Assembly: GCA_008711295.1 (NCBI GenBank) | Contig: VUYV01000063.1 | Coordinates: 1,188,334 to 1,252,333, forward strand | From: Anarhynchus alexandrinus | Lineage: Eukaryota > Chordata > Aves > Charadriiformes > Charadriidae | Direction of reading: 5' to 3' | Length of the DNA stretch: 64,000 nucleotides | Part shown: in pieces, positions 1 through 12,911 of the stretch | Position numbering within the stretch: position 1 is the first letter of the stretch | Layout: every line of letters starts with the position of its first letter | Position numbers and translations under genes: made by a program | Notes under the pieces: generated by a model | Database searches by the model: none | Seen by the model: the letters and a program-made list of their open reading frames with translations, nothing else | What the model was told of the DNA's origin: nothing

Positions 1-2336
1 GGCCGTATATATTAACTTAAATTACTCACCAAACGGGCAGATAAACAGAAATGTCATCAAAGCTATGAGCCAGTTATAGAAACTGCTTTGTTAGAAGGAA
101 ACGATGTGTTGCCTGGCGGATTACCTGGAAAGGGCTGGACTCGCTGGATTTGTTGATGTGTTTAAGTGAAGGAAGGTAAAGATACCTTTATATATTTGCA
201 AAAAATGGACGTGACAGATTATTTAAGTGAGCGAGCGTCTATAAAAGGGTACCGTGAGCAAACCAGAGTTCGTCTTCAGCTCTCCTGAGCGTTTATGAAC
301 CATCTGCGGAACCTGATGGGAAGTGATGGACTGAATTGCAATGTGCAGCCCAGTCTTGAGCAGCCACTTTAAAAAATTCATAATTCCGACTAGCAGTGAA
401 ACAGCGCTTTGATTGATGACATCATTAGGGGAAATAGGACTGAATATGGGCTATTGAATATTTTCTTGCAGGCAGAAGCCCTTTTACAGTGTCTGTTACG
501 TAGAGCGCTTGTTATATGGTGTTTTGACAATTAAGGTTTTGAGATTTGAGATAGGGCCACGAGGATGATCCGAGGGCTGGAGCACCTCTCCTATGAGGAG
601 AGGCTGAAAGAGTTGGGGCTGTTCAGCCTGGAGAAGAGAAGGCTCCGGGGAGATCTTATTGCGGCCTTCCAGTCCCTAAAGGGGCTACAGGAGAGCTGGG
701 GAAGGACTTTTTACTGGGGCATGGAGTGATAGGACGAGGGGGAATGGCTTCAAACTGGAAGAGGGCAGGTTTAGATTGAACATTAGGAAGAAGTTTTTCA
801 CTGTGAGGGTGGTGAGGCACTGGCACAGGTTGCCCAGAGAGGTTGTTGAGGCTCCATCCCTGGAGGTGTTCAAGGCCAGGCTGGACGTGGTGGCCTTGGG
901 CAGCCTGGTCTGGTGGGAGGTGTCCCTGCCTATGGCAGGGGGGTTGGAACTCGCTGATCTTCAAGGTCCTTTCCAACCTAAACCATTCTATGATTCTATG
1001 ATTTTTGAGATGATCCCATCTTATTTACATTTCATAGTAGTAAACATTATCCCTGTACAGCCATTGCTTCTATTCTTGTCATAGTTTGTTATAAAGGTCT
1101 TTTGATGTGGTGGAACAGCAGCTCGGGTGGCCTTTCCCTTCCATATTTGTGCCGTTCGCCTGTGCCTGAGAACTCCCGTCAGGTACCTTTGCGTCGTGTA
1201 AAAAAAAAATAACGCTCTCGCCCGGACAAAATCAGTTATGTGGGAGTGTAGATCTGAACTCCATTACGTAGGAGAAGAGCAAATTCAGGGAGTGCTTATC
1301 TGGCGGAGGTGGAGGGGATTGGACTGTAAATAAGAGGGCTCGTAGCACACACCGATAACCTACTGCCGTTTTGGGTTTGATCGTCATTACGCGGGCTGGT
1401 CTAGCAATAAATATTTTAAATTGAAAATAACGGAGATCTTAAGGGTAACAATGACGCTACGCCTAGAAAGAGTAGAAAATTCCTCAGTCAGGCTGTGCCT
1501 GGCGTAGAGTAACCTTGAGAATGGCTCAGAAAGGGGAATTTCCAATTTTATCAAACCATGTAAAGAATCGTTTATTTTCTGAGTAATTCTGCTGGTTGTT
1601 TTCCCAACAATTTATTCTTCATTGAAGATCAGCAGAGGTGGGGACGCTGTTGCTGCAGTCAGGCAATGGGTTTTAGCAGACAGTCAGAGGAGGAGGATGG
1701 ACAAGCAGAAAAGTCAATTATGGGATCGGAACTTCTCGTAGCTGTAGAAGTGGGTTTGAGTTGTTACGGCGATGCTTTCGTGTGCCGAAAGCAAAGATTA
1801 AATTTTTTCGATCACTTTTTACTTTCTCTGTGGTTTGAGAGAGAGATGATTGGCACACAATTCTGTTTTTATGTTTTTATTGCAGTTTATTTTGTTTTGT
1901 TTTTTTAAGCATCGCAGTATCTGAAAATACCACTCAATGAAATTAAAAGTTGGGGTTTAACTGTGATGTTCGGTATAATGGTTTTTAAGAGATTTTTTCC
2001 CTGAGCAGAGTATCGACTTCCCAAATGCAAATCCTGACATCGTGGGATATTTTTAGCAGCAGTGTTTATTACATTCCAAAGCCTTTAATGCCTGAGCAAT
2101 TTTATGGGAATATGTTGCAAAATCTTCAGTGAAGATGGTGATAAAGCCATGAAATTGGAAATAGAAACTTTTCAACTTCTTTTTTCTGTTTTCTTTTTTG
2201 ACAGAATTTTGCATATGAATGAATTTAAATGATAAAATGATGTCCGCTGCTCTCTAGCGATATTACATTTGGACAGTGAGTACTATGTTGCCCTCTCTTA
2301 AATAACTCATTTGTTTTGTATTTTTGGTTTTGATAG
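1..2336 (+). other. DOCK1: DOCK1 intron, 3' part (5' end outside window)
   Basis: This is non-coding sequence upstream of the first DOCK1 exon in the window. It ends in a T-rich tract and TGATAG, a normal acceptor. It contains one sense CR1 fragment (554-1001, listed separately). The remainder (1-553 and 1002-2336) is AT-rich intron with no frame I can link to a protein; the 80-codon frame at 1666-1908 looks like chance. Confidence 0.8.
554..1001 (+). mobile_element. CR1 LINE fragment, group B, 5'-truncated
   Basis: The fragment begins inside the last part of the CR1 ORF2 (reverse transcriptase) reading frame; the translated motif [17 protein letters not shown] is typical of the ORF2 C-terminal region. 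It runs through the 3' tail GGTTGGAACTCGCTGATC to the terminal ATTCTATGATTCTATG repeats. The reading frame is broken near 677-690, the same place as in the copies at 34199 and 46735. The octamer TTTGAGAT lies just before the 5' edge (545-552) and just after the 3' edge (1004-1011), a possible target-site duplication. Confidence 0.9.
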
Positions 2337-2438
2337 GGGAGTTTCGTTGCCTGCATGACTGCCATTTTAAGGCAAATGGAAGACTATCACTACGCTCATT
2401 TGATCAAGACTTTTGGAAAGATGAGGTCAGATGTTGTG
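2337..2438 (+). CDS. DOCK1: DOCK1 internal exon (34 codons, phase 0/0)
   Basis: DOCK1 (DOCK180) is a cytoplasmic exchange factor that, bound to ELMO, activates Rac at the membrane in engulfment, migration and myoblast fusion. The exon follows a T-rich tract ending TGATAG and stops at GTG before the donor GTAAGT. It translates to 34 residues beginning GSFVACMTAILRQM, then EDYHYAHLIKTFGKMRSDVV. I recognise these as vertebrate DOCK1 in the helical segment between DHR-1 (lipid binding) and DHR-2 (catalytic). Length 102 bases, so both borders fall between codons. It joins in frame to the next exon at 9199. DOCK5 and DOCK2 are the nearest alternatives; the combined exons fit DOCK1 better from memory. 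No catalytic residues lie in this exon. Confidence 0.93.
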
Positions 2439-4344
2439 GTAAGTTTAACGTGTTTGATCTGTCCGTAAGATAGTTTAGCTCGTGCTTGGATTTTTCTTGT
2501 TACTGTTTGATAAACACACTGGTGAAATGTAAACAAATGCGTCTGACCTTACAGATGGAATACGAAAGTAATTAATAAAGCGCTTCCAGATTTACTATAA
2601 AAGTAATTAATGAAGCACTATGACTTACCCGTTTTCTGAGTTTGCGAAGGACAAAATTAACGTCCCCGCCACACGCAGGGATAGAGCTCAGCTCGTCTCT
2701 GGGGCTGGCTGATATTTTAAAAAGCAAGCGCTGAGACAGTGGATTTAAGGCAATTAAAAGAGAGCATTAGGAAATAATAGTGCTGAGCCGTTACTAAAAA
2801 TCTGTTTTGTTTAAGGAGAGAGGGGGAAAAAAAAAAAGCTTTCTTGAGGAAAGAAAATTTCAGCGTTAAATCTTCCAGATGTCCCAATTTCATTTGTTTA
2901 AATAGCTTTTACTTACAGCTCCGCTCACTTTAAGTTTTATACAAAACATTTTAACCTTAAAGATGTCCTTAGTTGTTAAATAAGCAATAATAATTGAAAT
3001 TTGTCTTCTCAGAGTCGCTCGGTACCCTAACTACGCCGACAACACGACTTAATTAGAGCATAATAGAAGAGAGTTTATAGCTAAGGAGATACCTCTCTAA
3101 TGACCTGAAACTGTCCTTGCCAGATGGCAAGTGCGTGCCGCAAAGTAGCGCCCAAATTCGGTGGCTGAGATCCATCAATTAGCAGCTGACCTGAAGCCCC
3201 ATCAGCTGTATTATGTTACCCACCCCGGTGCCGGGGATTCTGTCAGCTGCTGTTGGCCCATCTCACCTCTATTTTAATCTTCAGGGTGGCCTTCGGTGAG
3301 GTTCCCTTCCTTCTTCCAAACCCAACGTAACAAAACGCAGGCTCTTTGCCCAATTCCTTTATGTTCGGACTTTCCAGTGTTCCTTGATGTCTTTAATTTT
3401 TGTTCTTCTGCTTATATTCTGTAAGATTCGAGCTCTTCGCCCTCTGCCAGTTTGCAGATCGGGTGTCTCTGTTGCTCGGTTTGTACCTGATTTGGCATCA
3501 CTAAAGGACGGAGCTTCAGGAGGGTGAAGGCAAAGTCCAACCGCAAAGAACTGCGCAAGGGCATCGCTATACCCAAAGCGGTGCTTCCCAGTTAGCCTGC
3601 TTCGGGTGCTCGGAGCACTTCCATGGATACTCACTCACTTTTCCACTAATAATGAAACATTCCCAGTCTAAATGAGTGAAAATAATGGCTTTAGCATACA
3701 GAAAAAAACTGAGGATTAAGGTTAATCAAGCCAAATATTCCTGTACTTTTAAAGTGGTTCAAACCGTTCGGCTCTGGAAAAGGCAAACTGATTACGGGGT
3801 TTTGCATGGGAAAAGGTAAAAGCAGTTTGCTCTTAAAACACGTCACGAAAAAATGCAGAGGGCAAAATACTGGTTGGGAAATCTGTGATTATTCTAATGG
3901 CAATAGAAGCGTTTATTTTAAAGTCTCGCTTTTTTGGTCTAAATTGTCTGGAAGGTGGTTCTGTAGGTCAGACCTTTCGTGGTGAAAACAAGGGAGCAAT
4001 TATGTATTTGAAATTTGGCAAGTGGTGTGTTTATAATTGCTTGGTTTAGCAGTTTGATTGATGCGCATGCAGTGCACTGGGATACACGAAGAATCACTTC
4101 TTTCTTTTGTCTTGAATTTCTGTGTATTTGTCCCTTTCTGCGTGTTCTTGGGTTGTGTAGCTGAAATTGTTTTGTACTGTTAAAATCAAGTTTTCCATCA
4201 GCATGAGCACCATTTGACTACTCGTTTTCCACTGCTCTGCCACGTGACTACCATTGGTATGAGCAGATGTGCTAATCCAAACTTGGTCGAACTTGTAATA
4301 CTTTTTGTATCTTTGATTAATATGTACCATTAAAATACTTTAAT

Positions 4345-4390
4345 ATGGAATCATAGAATGGTTAGAGTTGGAAGGGACCTTGAAGAGGTT
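4345..4390 (-). mobile_element. CR1 3'-tail remnant (about 45 bp)
   Basis: The sequence GGAATCATAGAATGGTTAGA followed by GTTGGAAGGGACCTTGAAGA is the reverse complement of the CR1 3' end. Only the terminal repeats and the first 25 bases or so of the 3' UTR remain, so this is a strongly 5'-truncated insertion. Confidence 0.75.
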
Positions 4391-5810
4391 GTTGTTGATT
4401 AAATGATAATGTATGTTAATGGCAACTGAAGTACGTGGTGAGCTGGTGAAACATTAGATGGGTAATATGGTAATGGTAGAAAATGATACCTTAAACTGAG
4501 TTTAACGTATAAATAGTATAAATGAAGGTGTGGAGTGTGAAGGTATAATGGCAGAATATTGTTAATCCTGTGATAAAAGGAAACTACAGTGAACAAACTA
4601 ATTATTCTTTTTTTTTTTTTAACCTAAATAAAACTGATTGAGTCATCATTTAGGACAAAAGGATGAGGATACAATCCTGTTTCTCTGCTTAAGAGAAAAG
4701 CTTACGTAACCTTTCCAGTGAGAACCAAAGCCAGGAGTTACTGTCCTCCTAAGGATTTCTTCACAGATGAGATTTCATTGTTAAGTTGAAACCCACATCT
4801 TGTTCCGTGTTTTATGTTTCACCATGAGAACTGATGCCCCACGAAGCTCTCCCGGGAGCATCTCCTCCTTAACCAGTACCGGTGCTGTGGTTCAAGTTCG
4901 CCCGTGTTCCTCCCTTAGAGCTTTTGGGTTCTTCTCTCTTCAGTGGTGGGATGCTACTGAACGGTACTGGGTGTGTATAGTCCTTGGTGCTGTACGGTCG
5001 GGGTGAAAAAAACACCCTTTCCACCCTTCTTTGGTTAACTTTTCATGCTTTTTTTTTTTCTTTTTCTCTTTAGTCTGACAATTTTTTGAGCCAGTGCTGT
5101 TTGACTCACCCGTCAGAGCTTAGACCCACAAGTGTTCTCATTCAGACCCGATTTCCCCGCGCAGGGAGGTGATACTACACCTCCTATTCCAGGGGTTTCG
5201 GTTTAATCGCAAAAGCATAAAGCAGCAGTGATTTTGAACTGAAACTACATTAATTCAAACCCAAATGAATATGGTTTTCTTAAAAAAAAAAAGAAAAAGG
5301 GAGAACTTAAGCTCTGGTTGCTTCTTCCCCGTTGGAGACACTTAAATCTTTCTTCAGCGTGTGCTTTTGCTCAGGCAGGAGTTATAAGCCACCGCGGTGC
5401 TGGAACTGCTTAGAGGGAACTTTATGGCCTGTGTTATGTAGGTGTCAGTTTTAGATTATTATAATGGTCTTATTTGGCCTCAAAAATGTTAGAAAATATG
5501 AGGTGGAATGCAATAAAACCAGTCTTGTATCTCTCTGCAGAATACATTGTATAGGTCCGTGAATGTATTTCTGTTCAAAGAGGAGTTTCGTACTGTCAAG
5601 CCCACCATCACCCTGAGATGAAACATCATCTGCATCAGTGGGGTTATTTCTGGGACTGACCGGTCTCTCTCCCCTTTTTACTTGGTAAATTTGATATTCA
5701 GTTGAGCCGCGTGTGGTCTTAGTTGACAAAAGAATATACTCTGATGTTTTGCCGTGTGGGGTATCACAGAAATATTCCTCCCTAGCGGCCTTCAAGACAA
5801 CGTCCTGGAG

Positions 5811-5868
5811 TCATAGAATCATAGAATTAGTGAGGTTGGAAGGGACCTTTAAGATCATCAAGTCCAAA
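5811..5868 (-). mobile_element. CR1 3'-tail remnant
   Basis: TCATAGAATCATAGAATTAG followed by GGTTGGAAGGGACCTTTAAG and ATCATCAAGTCCAA is an antisense CR1 3' end. 'AAGATCATCAAGTCCAA' differs from the group A and B tails in this window, which indicates another CR1 subfamily. Confidence 0.75.
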
Positions 5869-6821
5869 GTGAAGTCAGTGAAGTACACAGAAAGACAAGC
5901 TCTGTAGTGGGGTTTAGATCACGATTTTCTGCAGCTCCTTTTCCTTCTGCCCCCTTAATATTTTGCGCTTCTAGACTTTGGGGTTTCGTGTGAGTATATG
6001 CATTGGTGAGTGTGGGACATCCTTTCACGACAAGCGCTGGCTAACGGTAGGCGGAGCGGGTGACTGTATGGCTGAAGCAGACTCTTCTTTGCGGGACAGG
6101 ACGTGAGTCACAGGGGATGCCCCGTGGTGGTGGCACCCCGCAGAGACAGCCCACCCAGGGCCATCTGTGGTGGTGGAAAGGGGCCTTTCCAGAGGCAGCC
6201 CGGTCGCAGAGCTCAGCAGAGGTTAAGCTGTTGTCCTGAAAAGCTGTAGCTGAACGTAGTTGATGTCTGACTGCTGCACCTCAGGACTCAGCAAAGCTGA
6301 AATTTTCATCAGCTTGGCCTCAAGTTTTTTCATAGCAAGTTCCTACATGTTTTAGAGAGTTATTTTTATTAAGCTTGAGAACTTATTGAAGAACCTCTTT
6401 GTAATCCAGGTCATGAAAAATATAAAACAGGCATTCAGATGTATCGGGGTGTGATGTTCAGCCGTCCAGAGGATCTGGAATTGTCTAAGCCTCCGTCACC
6501 ATCTACCCAGTGACAGGGCTGAGCTTACTCTGTTTCTTTCTGCAGTTGGATGGGAATTGTGAAGGGGTCCCATCTATTGTGGATTTTGCTTCCTTGGGAT
6601 ATTCTTTGTATTTGTAGTTGGAGAGAGATCAGGAGTTGCAGCCCTTGCTCCTTTAGTGCAGGGTTTTATCATTTTTTAATGTTCAGAACAATTTCTTCTG
6701 CTTCTAGGGCTCCTGAAAATAAGCAGGCTCTACAGCAGCACGGCATGGACTGATAGCTCCTCCTCCACTCCCACCCTGCCCAAAAAAGGCTGGGTTTTGC
6801 TCGTAATATGAGGTTCATTCC

Positions 6822-6885
6822 TATAGAATCATAGAATCATTTAAGTTGAAAAAGACCTTTAAGATCATCGAGTCCAACTGTAAAC
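6822..6885 (-). mobile_element. CR1-type 3'-tail remnant
   Basis: TATAGAATCATAGAATCATT then AAGTTGAAAAAGACCTTTAA and GATCATCGAGTCCAAC form an antisense CR1-like tail. 'AAAAAGACCTTTAAGATCATCGAGTCCAAC' type tails recur widely in bird genomes. Only about 64 bases remain. Confidence 0.7.
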
Positions 6886-7851
6886 CATTTGCTTTTCTAT
6901 AAGAAAGATCAAATGGAAAAGAGAGCAATATTAAAAATACATAAAAAGCAAGTAAGCATCAGGACCTTTTTATTCGATCAGTAATTAGATTAGTTGTTAG
7001 CATTATTTAAAGTACCTGTGTGAAAGTAAGACTATTGAAATGTAAATACAGGTAGATTAAAATATAGAGCTGAATCAGCAAAGTAGGTCAAATCGTGTGT
7101 GGCACAACCTCCAGGGTCAGTAACAAACGCGAGTCCTCAACGAAGCATAGGAAAATTCATCCACCATCAGACACAGCTTGACCAGCAACGTGCCGAAACC
7201 CGTGACAAAGAAAGTGTAAGGTAGAGTTTGCTGCAAGAAATCAGGAAAGTACACATCTCTAGTCATAAAATATTAAGGGGGGGGAAAAAAAAGCCCAGTG
7301 AGCTCAAATCTGCCCTCTTGGATAGGTGGTGACCCTTCCCATGGGGCCACTTCCACCACCGTTGGGGTTATTGAGCAGTGGAGCAGCAGCGGTAAGAAAA
7401 TCCCCCAATACCCGTAGCTGTAAAAAAGCGCCCGCTCGAATAACGTCCTGTGCGACGCTCAGGCAGCAAAACATGCAACGTGATCATCAGGAATTATGTA
7501 ACTCTTTCACCAAAATGCATGAAAAATGAGCAGTAAAGTATGCAGTTTGATCTCTTAAATGAAGACACATTTTACTGAGCCGCTGGAGTGTGTGTCTGGG
7601 GTGAGTTTTGCCTTACGCAACGGTAACATCTCATTAACCACGAGCAGTTCCAAATTTTATCTCAATCCTGTTAATGTCAAAACATCTTTACTGATGTCGT
7701 GTTGTTGGGAGTGATTTGGGGAAAACAACAGAAGAGTTATTTCACTAGTATCAGACATTTTTTGGTTAAGATGTGTCTTTCGTGGCTGCTGATGCTTGGT
7801 TGGCCCTCTTTGGCCTGGGTGTCTCCTCGGGTACCAGGAGCTGGGACGCAG

Positions 7852-7884
7852 AGCATCCCAAAGCATCCCAAAGCATCCCAAAGC
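7852..7884 (+). repeat. Three-copy decamer tandem repeat
   Basis: The unit GCATCCCAAA is repeated three times in a row inside a GC-rich part of the intron. It keeps several chance frames open there. Confidence 0.85.
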
Positions 7885-9198
7885 GCGACCCTCGTGCCGG
7901 GCGTGCGGCGGAGCCCGGAAATTCACGTTGCTTCGCGATCTCGCCGGTGCGTCCTCAGGATCTCTGCGGCTCCCGGCTGCGAATTTCCGAGCCGGGAAAA
8001 ACATCTTAACAGACCGACGACTCAAAAGATAAAGTGCGACGAAGAGGACGGCTCTCACACATGAAGAAATACTTATGAGAGCAGTAACTTCATATTTGTT
8101 TCTCACTGAAAAGGTTACATAAAAAACAGCCTTAGTTTAAAGTCCAGTGAATGTAACATTTTGGGGTTTTTTTGTAGGCGTTTGACATTTTAAAGATAGA
8201 CGAGATAAATACCATTACCGAGAAGCTGTAGCAAAGGAAAAAAATATTCTAACCTTGGAATAAAAGTTCAGTTTTATCTCTGCATGAAGTGGATCAAGGA
8301 CTCTGCATTAAGTTCTTTTTCCCCCCTTTTATCTTTCTCGGAGCATTTAATATTACTCAAATTGTTAGATAGCAATTATAGATTCCCAAATTGTAGAAGA
8401 TGATTTACATTGTAAAGTACACGAGGTTTCTCTTCCAAAGAGATGTTTGTTTATATCTATGTAGAAATAAATTGGTTTATGCTACTAAATTAACTTCGTT
8501 CTGGGTCAGGTTTTCACTGGCAGAAGCAATCACCGCCGCGGCGTTTGGGGAGAGACTCTCTCCTCGTTTCGGGATGGCCAAACCATTGCTGTCGTCTGCC
8601 CCGGGTCGGGGGTACTGTCCCCCCCCACGCTTACCTGAATCCAGTTTTTGANTATTCACAAGGGGAGGGAAAACTCATCAACTGACTCCAGGGAGTATTT
8701 TTAGTGTAATCATAAGATTAAAATTAATAGCTTAGGTTTTTTTTCCTCTTTCCATGTACCGGTGTGCTTCTGACAACTCTCCAGCGTACGCCAGGCACGT
8801 GTCGCGGCGTGTACGCTGCGGTACACGCTGCACAAGAAGGGACTGGGAGATTTGGTCTATGGTATAGAAAAGAAATTAATGTTTTTTTCAGCAGAAACCG
8901 CCTTTGGATAAGTGGCAAACCAGTGCTTGTTCCTGAGCAATACCGTGGGTTGTTTAGGATACAGGATCACTATTGTTATCATTTCTGAAAAGTTTAAATG
9001 GAATTATGGCTGGATTTATGTACATCGTATATAAATATGCCTTAGTAGAATTTATGTATGTTTTATATGAATAATGGCTTTTTTATGAAGCGGAACAGTG
9101 AGACACGTCTTGAATCTAGTCATTAATAACTGACACTACCACTTGCATTGCTTTGATCTAGAAGAGTGGTCTTTTCCAAATATTTTCTCTTCTTTTAG

Positions 9199-9293
9199 GA
9201 TTTTCTGATGGAAACATTCATCATGTTCAAGAACCTCATTGGGAAGAACGTCTATCCCTTCGACTGGGTTATAATGAACATGATGCAGAATAA
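9199..9293 (+). CDS. DOCK1: DOCK1 internal exon (95 bases, phase 0/2)
   Basis: The exon follows the acceptor TTCTTTTAG and ends AATAA before the donor GTAAGTA. It encodes [20 protein letters not shown] and then [11 protein letters not shown], plus two bases of a lysine codon that is completed at 57737. The [23 protein letters not shown] stretch is a conserved signature of the DOCK1/DOCK2/DOCK5 group, in the helical region upstream of DHR-2. Splicing to the next exon removes a 48.4-kb intron, by far the largest here, so this exon depends on long-range splice pairing. No frameshift or stop is visible. Confidence 0.94.
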
Positions 9294-11699
9294 GTAAGTA
9301 GAGAGGAAAAAGCACTGTAGCTCTCTGAGACGGCTGTTTCGTGTTTGATCTGAAACAAGGGTGTTGCTTGGAAACAGTGAAACACAATGCGGCAGCTCGG
9401 GTGGTTTGGGGTGGGGTTTTTTTTCCCCTCCTCTGATGCAAATAATTATTTAACAGTTGGCTTTGGAGATCGCAGGGCAGTGGTTTTCGTGGCCCGTTTG
9501 GGGGCTCTCGGAGTCCACCGCGAATTAAGGGTGGCCTCATTCAGAGAACCACAGTTTTGGAACAAACTGCCGATGCAGTAGGGATCTATGCATATAATAA
9601 TTAAACGTATTCCTTTGGGGATGAATGGTATGTTTTGCACGTGACCTCAAAAACTGGCGGTTATCATACGCTGACATCGAGTTGTGTGTTCTGGAATAGT
9701 TTCAGTGGTATTAACAGGAAGGAATTGAAGGGGCATTTTAAGCCCAGATTCCCTCAGCCCGGTGGTGAAGAGACAGGCTGCAAATGTTTCTAATCCCTTT
9801 TTTTTTTTTTTGCTCAGTAATCACAGAATTGTCATTATTCAGCGCGCCTTTGTGCAATATTTTACGTCCGTGACATTTATTAAGTGTGTCAAATGCTTTT
9901 ATGTGTACTGTGATGAAAGTATAAGGAAAAAAACATTATATTTACTAGTTGCCTGGAGAAATCTCTTCTGTGCTTACTGGTAGCTACCACGGCTATAAAA
10001 TTGTCAGTGCTTACATATATAAAATCCTGAACCACAGTTCCTACTCTTGTTGTAAAAACGCACCATAACTTTAACCTTGGCTTCGGAGGTCTCCTTAATC
10101 ACCTACTAAAAGCCACTCTTAATAAAGGTGAGGAGTTAGGAGATTCAGCTGTCTTTTGAGTTACACCCGTTGGTTTTGGCCACGCGCTTCCGCGTGGCTG
10201 CAGGTTGCAAAGCGCCCGCTGTTCTACGCGAAGAGCCCGTTGAGATTACCTGATGAGGGACATCTAAAGCCCATTGGGTTTCTTTTTTTTTTTCTTTTTT
10301 TCTTTTTTTTAATTTTGAAAGTGGTTTTGGTTCAGGAACTCCAACTGTCTGGAGAGTGGCGTAGCGGGTGCATTGGAAACCCTCCCGGTGTATGGTACCG
10401 ACATCCTTTCCGGCAGCAGAACACCTCTGCGCGTGGCGGAATTTTTTAACGAGGTTGCAGTACGATGGGACAGGTCTGGCTGGGAACACTGCTGATGCCT
10501 TTTAACCAGTCCCGTGGCGATGACAGTGGTGTGAGCAATATTGCGATGACTCTTCCCCCAGAAGATGGATATTCCTTATATTATCGTGACGATATTGCCA
10601 AATGACCTCTCAGTGTGGGATTTGACCTTGATTTTATTATTTTTTTTTTAAACTGTGGAATTATTGTCGCAGAAATGAAAGAGCAAAAGTGTAGAAAGAG
10701 CATTTCCCTCCCCACCGTTTTTTCTTTAAAGCACAAAGGGATCCGTACCAGGCGGTTCCTCACTCCGAAAATTTGGAGTAATACAAAGTCTGAGGCAGAG
10801 GTCCGCAGTTAAGATAGGGGCTTTGATTTTCTCATCGTTAAAAATAGTCTTGTCTTTTTCCCGTGCTGAACATTAAGTCCTGAAGAAGCAGAAATGGGAT
10901 GCGTTGTTAAGATCTTTGATTCCTACTGAATAACCTCGGTACCCACAGACTATTTGAGTAGTATTTAAAGTAAAAAAACAAAAGACGTTTTTTCACATCT
11001 TTCTGGTGTTGATGAATATCTGCAGAAGTGCTAAAGGGGGTTGTTCATCTCTAATTTACAAGTTCATTTTCATTACACCAGCTCGTTTGTAAATGCTTCT
11101 GAATTGATTTGAGCGCTTTTCATTTTTCCTGTGGAAGCTAATGTGGTTTTCAAAAACAGAAAGCTGCGTTGTGGAATACCTTTTTGTCCATCTGGTCCAT
11201 TTATTTTCACCCCCATAAACATTTACTGAAGAAAACTAGGGAATATTTAAGAACAAATTCTGTCTTTTAAAGCTGCCATGTCCTCTCAATAGGATTGACG
11301 TGGAACTTGCCGTGTTGTGCCGCTCTTGCGGGGCACTTGTTTCTGCAGATTGTTTCTCTGCCGTAAGCCAAATTAAGTGAGCTAATTTTTAACTATATCC
11401 ACACTGTTTGTGGGTTCATCGGTTTCTCTGCATGAAATACATCTGGTAGTGTGAAACAAAGTAGGGGGGGACAGACCCAACTAGCTGGAAGTTCGACCTC
11501 AGCCCCCTCTGTGTGCAGGAGGGAGACCGGTCCCTTCGGGGGATCTCTTCACCTTCGTGGCAGAGGCAGCCCAGGCAGCTGGTTTGCTTCCAGATAGGTA
11601 ATAGAGGGTTAAAATGTTCTGGCTGAGATGGAGTTGTAGCTACCGGGAAAGAGGGGAAACGGAGAAACGCATGTGAACAACATGGAATATTTGCAAATC

Positions 11700-12102
11700 C
11701 ATAGAATCATGGAATGGTTTGGGTTGGAAGGGACCTGGAAGATCATCGAGTTCCACCCCCCTGCCCTGGGCAGGGACACCTCCCACCAGACCAGGTTGCT
11801 CCAAGCCCCGTCCAACCTGGCCTTGAACACCTCCAGGGATGGGGCAGCCACAGCTTCTCTGGGCAACCTGCGCCAGGGGCTCACCACCCTCACAGGGAAC
11901 AATTTCTTCCTCATATCTCATCTAAATCTCCCCTCTTCCAGTTTAAAACCATTCCCCCTCGTCCTATGGCTCCCCTCTCTGAACAAGAGTCCCTCCCCAG
12001 CTCTCGTGGAGCCCCTTTAGGGACTGGAAGGGGCTCTAAGGTGTCCCCGGAGCCTTCTCTTCTCCAGGCTGAACCCCCCCAACTCTCCCAGCCTGTCCTC
12101 AT
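11700..12102 (-). mobile_element. CR1 LINE fragment, group A
   Basis: The copy starts with CATAGAATCATGGAATGG, the antisense 3' end. It continues with GGTTGGAAGGGACCTGGAAG, the group A marker CCTGCCCTGGGCAGGGACAC and the ORF2 C-terminal coding part, and stops at CCCAGCCTGTCCTCAT. It is a 5'-truncated copy of about 400 bases. The frames called across it on both strands are readings of this element. Confidence 0.9.
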
Positions 12103-12911
12103 GTTTAGTTAAAATTTAGTACTACACTTCTTAGAACTTTACTAGTAGCATTCCTACATACATAACGATATGCATACTCTTTAATAGTTGTAGAAATTGC
12201 TCTCGTTCTGTATACTTTGCCCGCACGTTTTTGGTACAGCGCATCAAAACTTTGGGGTACTCTCTCTCTCCTGTCCCTGCCGTGTGCTGAGCCACGCGCA
12301 GGATTGCGCCCCGCGCTCGCCGTGCCTTTGTTCCCGTAGCACACAGTCACACTGCGTTACCACCTATTGCGCTGGAATGAACACAGAAATCTTCATCTCT
12401 AATGAGATAATTGTTTCTTTTTTGTGCGTAGATGTGCCACTTAATACCCTATTTACTGACTTCCCTAATTTAATTAAAAACAGTGTGTATTGTTTTAACA
12501 AAGCCGTTTGTTAATTAGCAGCCCAAGGTTTTGAATGTTGCTGATTTCATGTAATCCTTGGGTTTGCCACTGAGATGTTCAAGGCGGCGTTGGTTTGCTG
12601 ACTGCTGCTCAGCCGTGGCGAGACGCGGCGCTCACCGTGTAGGTCCGTCATGCAACGTAATGGCTTTTCCTTTCACTGCCAAATTTTTGTCCAAATCAGC
12701 TGCTGTGTTACAGTAAACAGCAATATCCAAGCAACAGAGATGGAAAGAAACATTGATGACAGGGTGACAGAGATGAATAATAAACCAAAGTGCCTACTTT
12801 TGGAACTGCTACTTCTAGGAGAAGAGCAAGAGGCTGTGCTTAACCCAAAAAGCAGAATGCCGAAAAGGCCACTGGCTGCCAGCACAGTACTTCTAGGGGT
12901 GGTGGATTGCA

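Larger units (their letters stand above)
2439..9198 (+). other. DOCK1: DOCK1 intron, 6.8 kb
   Basis: The intron has a GTAAGT donor and a TTCTTTTAG acceptor. Inside are three very short antisense CR1 tails (4345, 5811, 6822), a decamer tandem repeat (7852) and a single ambiguous base at 8652. About 7780-8010 is GC- and CpG-richer than its surroundings and therefore shows several overlapping open frames on both strands; none resembles a known protein. Confidence 0.85.

Noticed and set aside
7657..8106. 149-codon minus-strand frame
   Set aside because: Overlaps other frames in GC-rich DNA with a decamer repeat; no homology recognised.
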